From contig NZ_CP071518.1 in the NCBI RefSeq assembly GCF_016613535.2, forward strand, positions 2,046,001 through 2,110,000: 64,000 bases of DNA, written 5' to 3'. Shown here in pieces: positions 61,588 to 64,000 of this stretch. A program made the translations under genes and the position numbers. How positions within the stretch are numbered: the first letter of the stretch is position 1; the number at the start of each line of letters is the position of its first letter. This stretch comes from Lysobacter solisilvae (GTDB taxonomy: Bacteria; Pseudomonadota; Gammaproteobacteria; Xanthomonadales; Xanthomonadaceae). A model generated the notes under the pieces. It saw only the letters and a list, made by a program, of their open reading frames with translations, searched no databases and was not told the DNA's origin.

Positions 61588-63297
61588 ATGACGCAGCGCG
61601 TTCTCTCCCTGTTCCTCGCCGGGCTGCTGCTGGTCCCCGGCGCCTGCCGCACCACGCCGCCGGCAGCGTCCTACGACCTGTTGATCCGCAACGGCCAGGT
61701 GCATGACGGCAGCGGCGGTCCGGCCCGCGCGGTGGACATCGCCGTGCGCGGCGACCGGGTGGTCGCCCTGCTGCCGCCGGGATCGGACGCGACCGCGAGC
61801 CGGGTGGTCGACGCCGGCGGCCTGGCGGTCGCGCCCGGCTTCATCAACGTGCTCAGCTGGGCGGGCGAATCGCTGATCGCGGACGGCCGTGGCCTCAGCG
61901 ACACGAAGCAGGGCGTGACCCTGGAGATCTTCGGCGAAGGCTGGTCGATGGGGCCGTTGTCGCCGGCGATGAAGGAGCGCGCGCAGAAGGACCAGGGCGA
62001 CATCCGCTACCCGATCGCCTGGAACTCGCTGGGCCAATACCTCGAGCACCTGGAGCAGCGCGGCGTCACGCCGAACGTCGCCTCGTTCGTCGGGGCCACG
62101 ACGGTGCGCATCCACGAACTGGGAGAGGACGACGTGCAGCCCACGCCGACCCAGTTGGCCGCGATGCAGCAACGGGTCCGCGAGGCGATGGGCGAGGGCG
62201 CGCTGGGCGTGGGCGCGTCGCTGATCTATGCGCCCGCGTCCTATGCACGCGCCGGGGAACTGATCGCCCTGGCGCGCGCGGCGGCCGAATCCGGCGGGGG
62301 CTACGTCGCCCACATGCGCAGCGAGGCCAACGGGCTGGAGCAGGCACTGGAAGAGACCGTCGCCATCGCGCGCGCGACCGGCCGCCATGCCGAGGTCTAT
62401 CACCTGAAGGCCGCGGGCGAGGCGAACTGGCCGAAGATGGCGCGCGCGATCGCCACCATCGAATCGGCGCGTGCCCAGGGCGTGGACATCGCGGCGAACA
62501 TGTACGCCTATCCGGCCGGCGCGACCGGGCTGGATGCCAGCATCCCGCCGTGGGTGCAGGCTGGGGGACGCGAGGCGCTCAATGGCCGGCTGCGTGATCC
62601 GGCGGTGCGCCAGCGCGTGATCGCCGAGATGAAGGACCCCGACGCCGGCTGGGAAAACCTGCGCCTGCAGGCCGGTTCGGCCGACCGCGTGCTGTTCATC
62701 GGTTTCCGGTCCCAGGCGCTCAAGCCCCTGACCGGAAAAACGCTGGCGCAGGTGGCGCAGATGCGCGGCACGCCGGTGGAGGACACGGTCCTGGACCTCA
62801 TGCTCGAGGACGACTCGAGGGTGGACACCGCGTATTTCCTGATGAGCGAGGAGAACGTCGAACTGGGGCTGCGCCAGCCGTGGGTGAGCCTGGGGTCGGA
62901 CGCGGAGTCTTCCGCGCCGGAAGGGGTCTTCCTCAAGGCCAGCACGCATCCGCGCGCCTACGGCAACTTCGCCCGCTTCCTCGGCCACTACGTGCGCGAC
63001 CGGCGCCTGGTGCCGCTGGAGGAGGCGATCCGCCGGATCACCCGGCTGCCCGCACAGCACTGGCAGCTGCGCGACCGCGGTTGCCTGGCCCCGGGGTGTT
63101 ATGCCGACCTGGTCGTATTCGATCCGGCCACGATCCGCGACAACGCCACCTTCGAAAAGCCACTGACCCTGGCCAGTGGCGTGCGCGATGTCTTCGTCAA
63201 CGGTGTGCAGGTACTGCGCGATGGTGAACACACCGGCGCCAAGCCGGGGCGCGTCGTCCGCGGTCCAGGATGGAGCGGGTGGGCCAAGGCACGCTGA
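61588..63297 (+). CDS. D-aminoacylase-type amidohydrolase lipoprotein
   Basis: The 569-residue protein has a lipobox-like VPGAC (residues 16-20) and an N-acyl-D-amino-acid deacylase domain: LLIRNGQVHDGSGGPARAVD, GLAVAPGFINVLSWAGE, GASLIYAPASYARAGELIAL, YVAHMRSE and HPRAYGNFARFLGHYVRD. The first metal pair, normally HTHxD, is NVLSW here, so one zinc site is altered; this occurs in a known lipoprotein subgroup. It may deacylate D-amino acids or dipeptides in the periplasm, but activity is not assured. ATG 61588 starts the signal. Confidence 0.86.
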   Translation: MTQRVLSLFLAGLLLVPGACRTTPPAASYDLLIRNGQVHDGSGGPARAVDIAVRGDRVVALLPPGSDATASRVVDAGGLAVAPGFINVLSWAGESLIADGRGLSDTKQGVTLEIFGEGWSMGPLSPAMKERAQKDQGDIRYPIAWNSLGQYLEHLEQRGVTPNVASFVGATTVRIHELGEDDVQPTPTQLAAMQQRVREAMGEGALGVGASLIYAPASYARAGELIALARAAAESGGGYVAHMRSEANGLEQALEETVAIARATGRHAEVYHLKAAGEANWPKMARAIATIESARAQGVDIAANMYAYPAGATGLDASIPPWVQAGGREALNGRLRDPAVRQRVIAEMKDPDAGWENLRLQAGSADRVLFIGFRSQALKPLTGKTLAQVAQMRGTPVEDTVLDLMLEDDSRVDTAYFLMSEENVELGLRQPWVSLGSDAESSAPEGVFLKASTHPRAYGNFARFLGHYVRDRRLVPLEEAIRRITRLPAQHWQLRDRGCLAPGCYADLVVFDPATIRDNATFEKPLTLASGVRDVFVNGVQVLRDGEHTGAKPGRVVRGPGWSGWAKAR

Positions 63298-63369
63298 CCG
63301 CTTGCACGCGGCGACGGGCTGCAGCCGTCAACGCAAGCATTGCCTTGACGTACGCGCCGGGCGCGCGAA

Positions 63370-63398
63370 AAAAAACGGCCCGCATCCGCGGGCCGTTT
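63370..63398 (-). terminator. Rho-independent terminator of the M35 protease gene
   Basis: An 8-bp stem CGGCCCGC/GCGGGCCG (63376-63383 with 63388-63395) is followed on the minus strand by eight T residues. The three T on the other side could also aid the D-aminoacylase gene. Confidence 0.9.
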
Positions 63399-63415
63399 CG
63401 TTCAACCGGAACCGG

Positions 63416-64000
63416 TCAGTTCTGCGACGGGGTGTTTTCCGCGAAGTACTCGTGGTTGTCGGCGTTGTCGAGCGCGGAAGTCGGGTTGCTGATCGCCAGG
63501 TTCTTGGCGCCGGACTGGCCGTAGACGTGGTCGTCGGTGCCGGCGACGGCATTGAAGTGGCTCATCTCGTGGATCAGCGTGCCGGCCTTGGAGTCGGTGC
63601 CGGTGTTGGGCGCGGTCCAGAAGGCGCGGCAGACGAAGATCTCGTACGGACGGGTCGGGTAGACGTAGGCGTAGTAGCTCTGGTTGCAGCCGCAGTTGAT
63701 CTTGATCTGGCCGCCGCTCTGGTCCATCGCCGCGTCGATGGCGACGAAATGCTGGTTGGCGGTGGAATAGCGCGAGCTGGTGTAGGCGCCGAACCAGGTC
63801 GTGTAGCGCGCGCCGACGGTGCCGCCGGCCAGGTAGCCCTTGGCGTTCTCCGAGTAATTGCGCGCGGCGTTCACGGCCGAACCTGCGCCGTTGATCTGCG
63901 TCGTCGTGCAGCCCACGTAGGACACGCCGTTCACCACGGTGCCGCCGGTGCCGGGCTTGGCCTTCTGGGTGAGGGGACGCGCGGCGTTGTTGTCGAGCAC
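63416..64000 (-). CDS. M35-type metalloendopeptidase, C-terminal part
   Basis: At least 194 residues; the gene runs off the right edge, so its start is unseen. The zinc motif is LIHEMSHF (HExxH), with the third ligand Asp in the aspzincin motif GTDDHVYG. The ending NADNHEYFAENTPSQN and the YPTRPYEIFVCRAFW segment are typical of deuterolysin/peptidyl-Lys metalloendopeptidases. It is surely secreted in family members. It likely degrades extracellular protein. Confidence 0.9.
   Translation of the reverse strand: MLDNNAARPLTQKAKPGTGGTVVNGVSYVGCTTTQINGAGSAVNAARNYSENAKGYLAGGTVGARYTTWFGAYTSSRYSTANQHFVAIDAAMDQSGGQIKINCGCNQSYYAYVYPTRPYEIFVCRAFWTAPNTGTDSKAGTLIHEMSHFNAVAGTDDHVYGQSGAKNLAISNPTSALDNADNHEYFAENTPSQN

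Overview
The window is very GC-rich, densely coded bacterial chromosome. Gene content points to the Xanthomonadaceae/Lysobacteraceae, most likely Lysobacter or a close relative; this is inferred from gene types, not from a marker gene. The pointers are GspA/GspB secretion genes, LemA with a DUF2207 protein, many secreted proteases and lipoproteins, NlpC/P60 hydrolases, an intracellular PHA depolymerase and a lysine-rich histone-like protein. No rRNA, tRNA or CRISPR array was seen.

Layout. 1-5.7 kb: a secreted beta-helix protein, a 20-bp tandem repeat array, a lemA/DUF2207 operon, an S4 RNA-binding protein and a fatty acid desaturase. 5.7-10.3 kb: a REP-like repeat block, then nine small co-oriented genes (mostly secreted, lipoprotein or membrane proteins of unknown function). 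They are separated by imperfect hairpins that match integron attC sites, so this looks like a decaying integron cassette array without its integrase. 10.5-12.9 kb: gspB and gspA on the minus strand. 13-23.4 kb: housekeeping and accessory genes (two EamA transporters, a LysR regulator with a divergent cupin gene, DUF72, amidohydrolase, DUF885 lipoprotein). 23.5-44 kb: the most unusual region. An XRE regulator and a SARP/BTAD-type regulator precede about 18.5 kb of co-directional genes. These encode a giant protein with two trypsin-like, two amidase_2 and two papain-like domains, a subtilase without a signal peptide, four paralogous proteins of an unrecognised family, and several other unrecognised proteins. 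Start and stop codons overlap along much of the run. Four GTGA-core heptamers at an exact 11-bp period sit just upstream, as expected for SARP boxes. 44-64 kb: a structured repeat island, a cyclophilin, a GNAT, a histone-like protein, a PadR/sensor pair, PHA depolymerase, alkaline phosphatase, a dicarboxylate symporter, NUDIX, a secreted tandem-repeat serine hydrolase, paired NlpC/P60 hydrolases, SlyD, a D-aminoacylase and the end of an M35 metalloprotease.

How the parts work together. The 25.5-44 kb cluster looks like one transcription unit under the SARP-type activator; its product is unknown. Its load of peptidoglycan amidases and proteases without signal peptides suggests a particle, an injected effector complex or a lysis-released activity, but no sheath, tube or portal gene was recognised.

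Sequence quality. Seven reading frames (10230, 10814, 11108, 11932, 52115, 58512, 58866) are broken by one extra base in a G or C run, and an eighth (27260) by one missing base. They are best read as homopolymer sequencing errors rather than eight pseudogenes. Affected genes are annotated over their full span.
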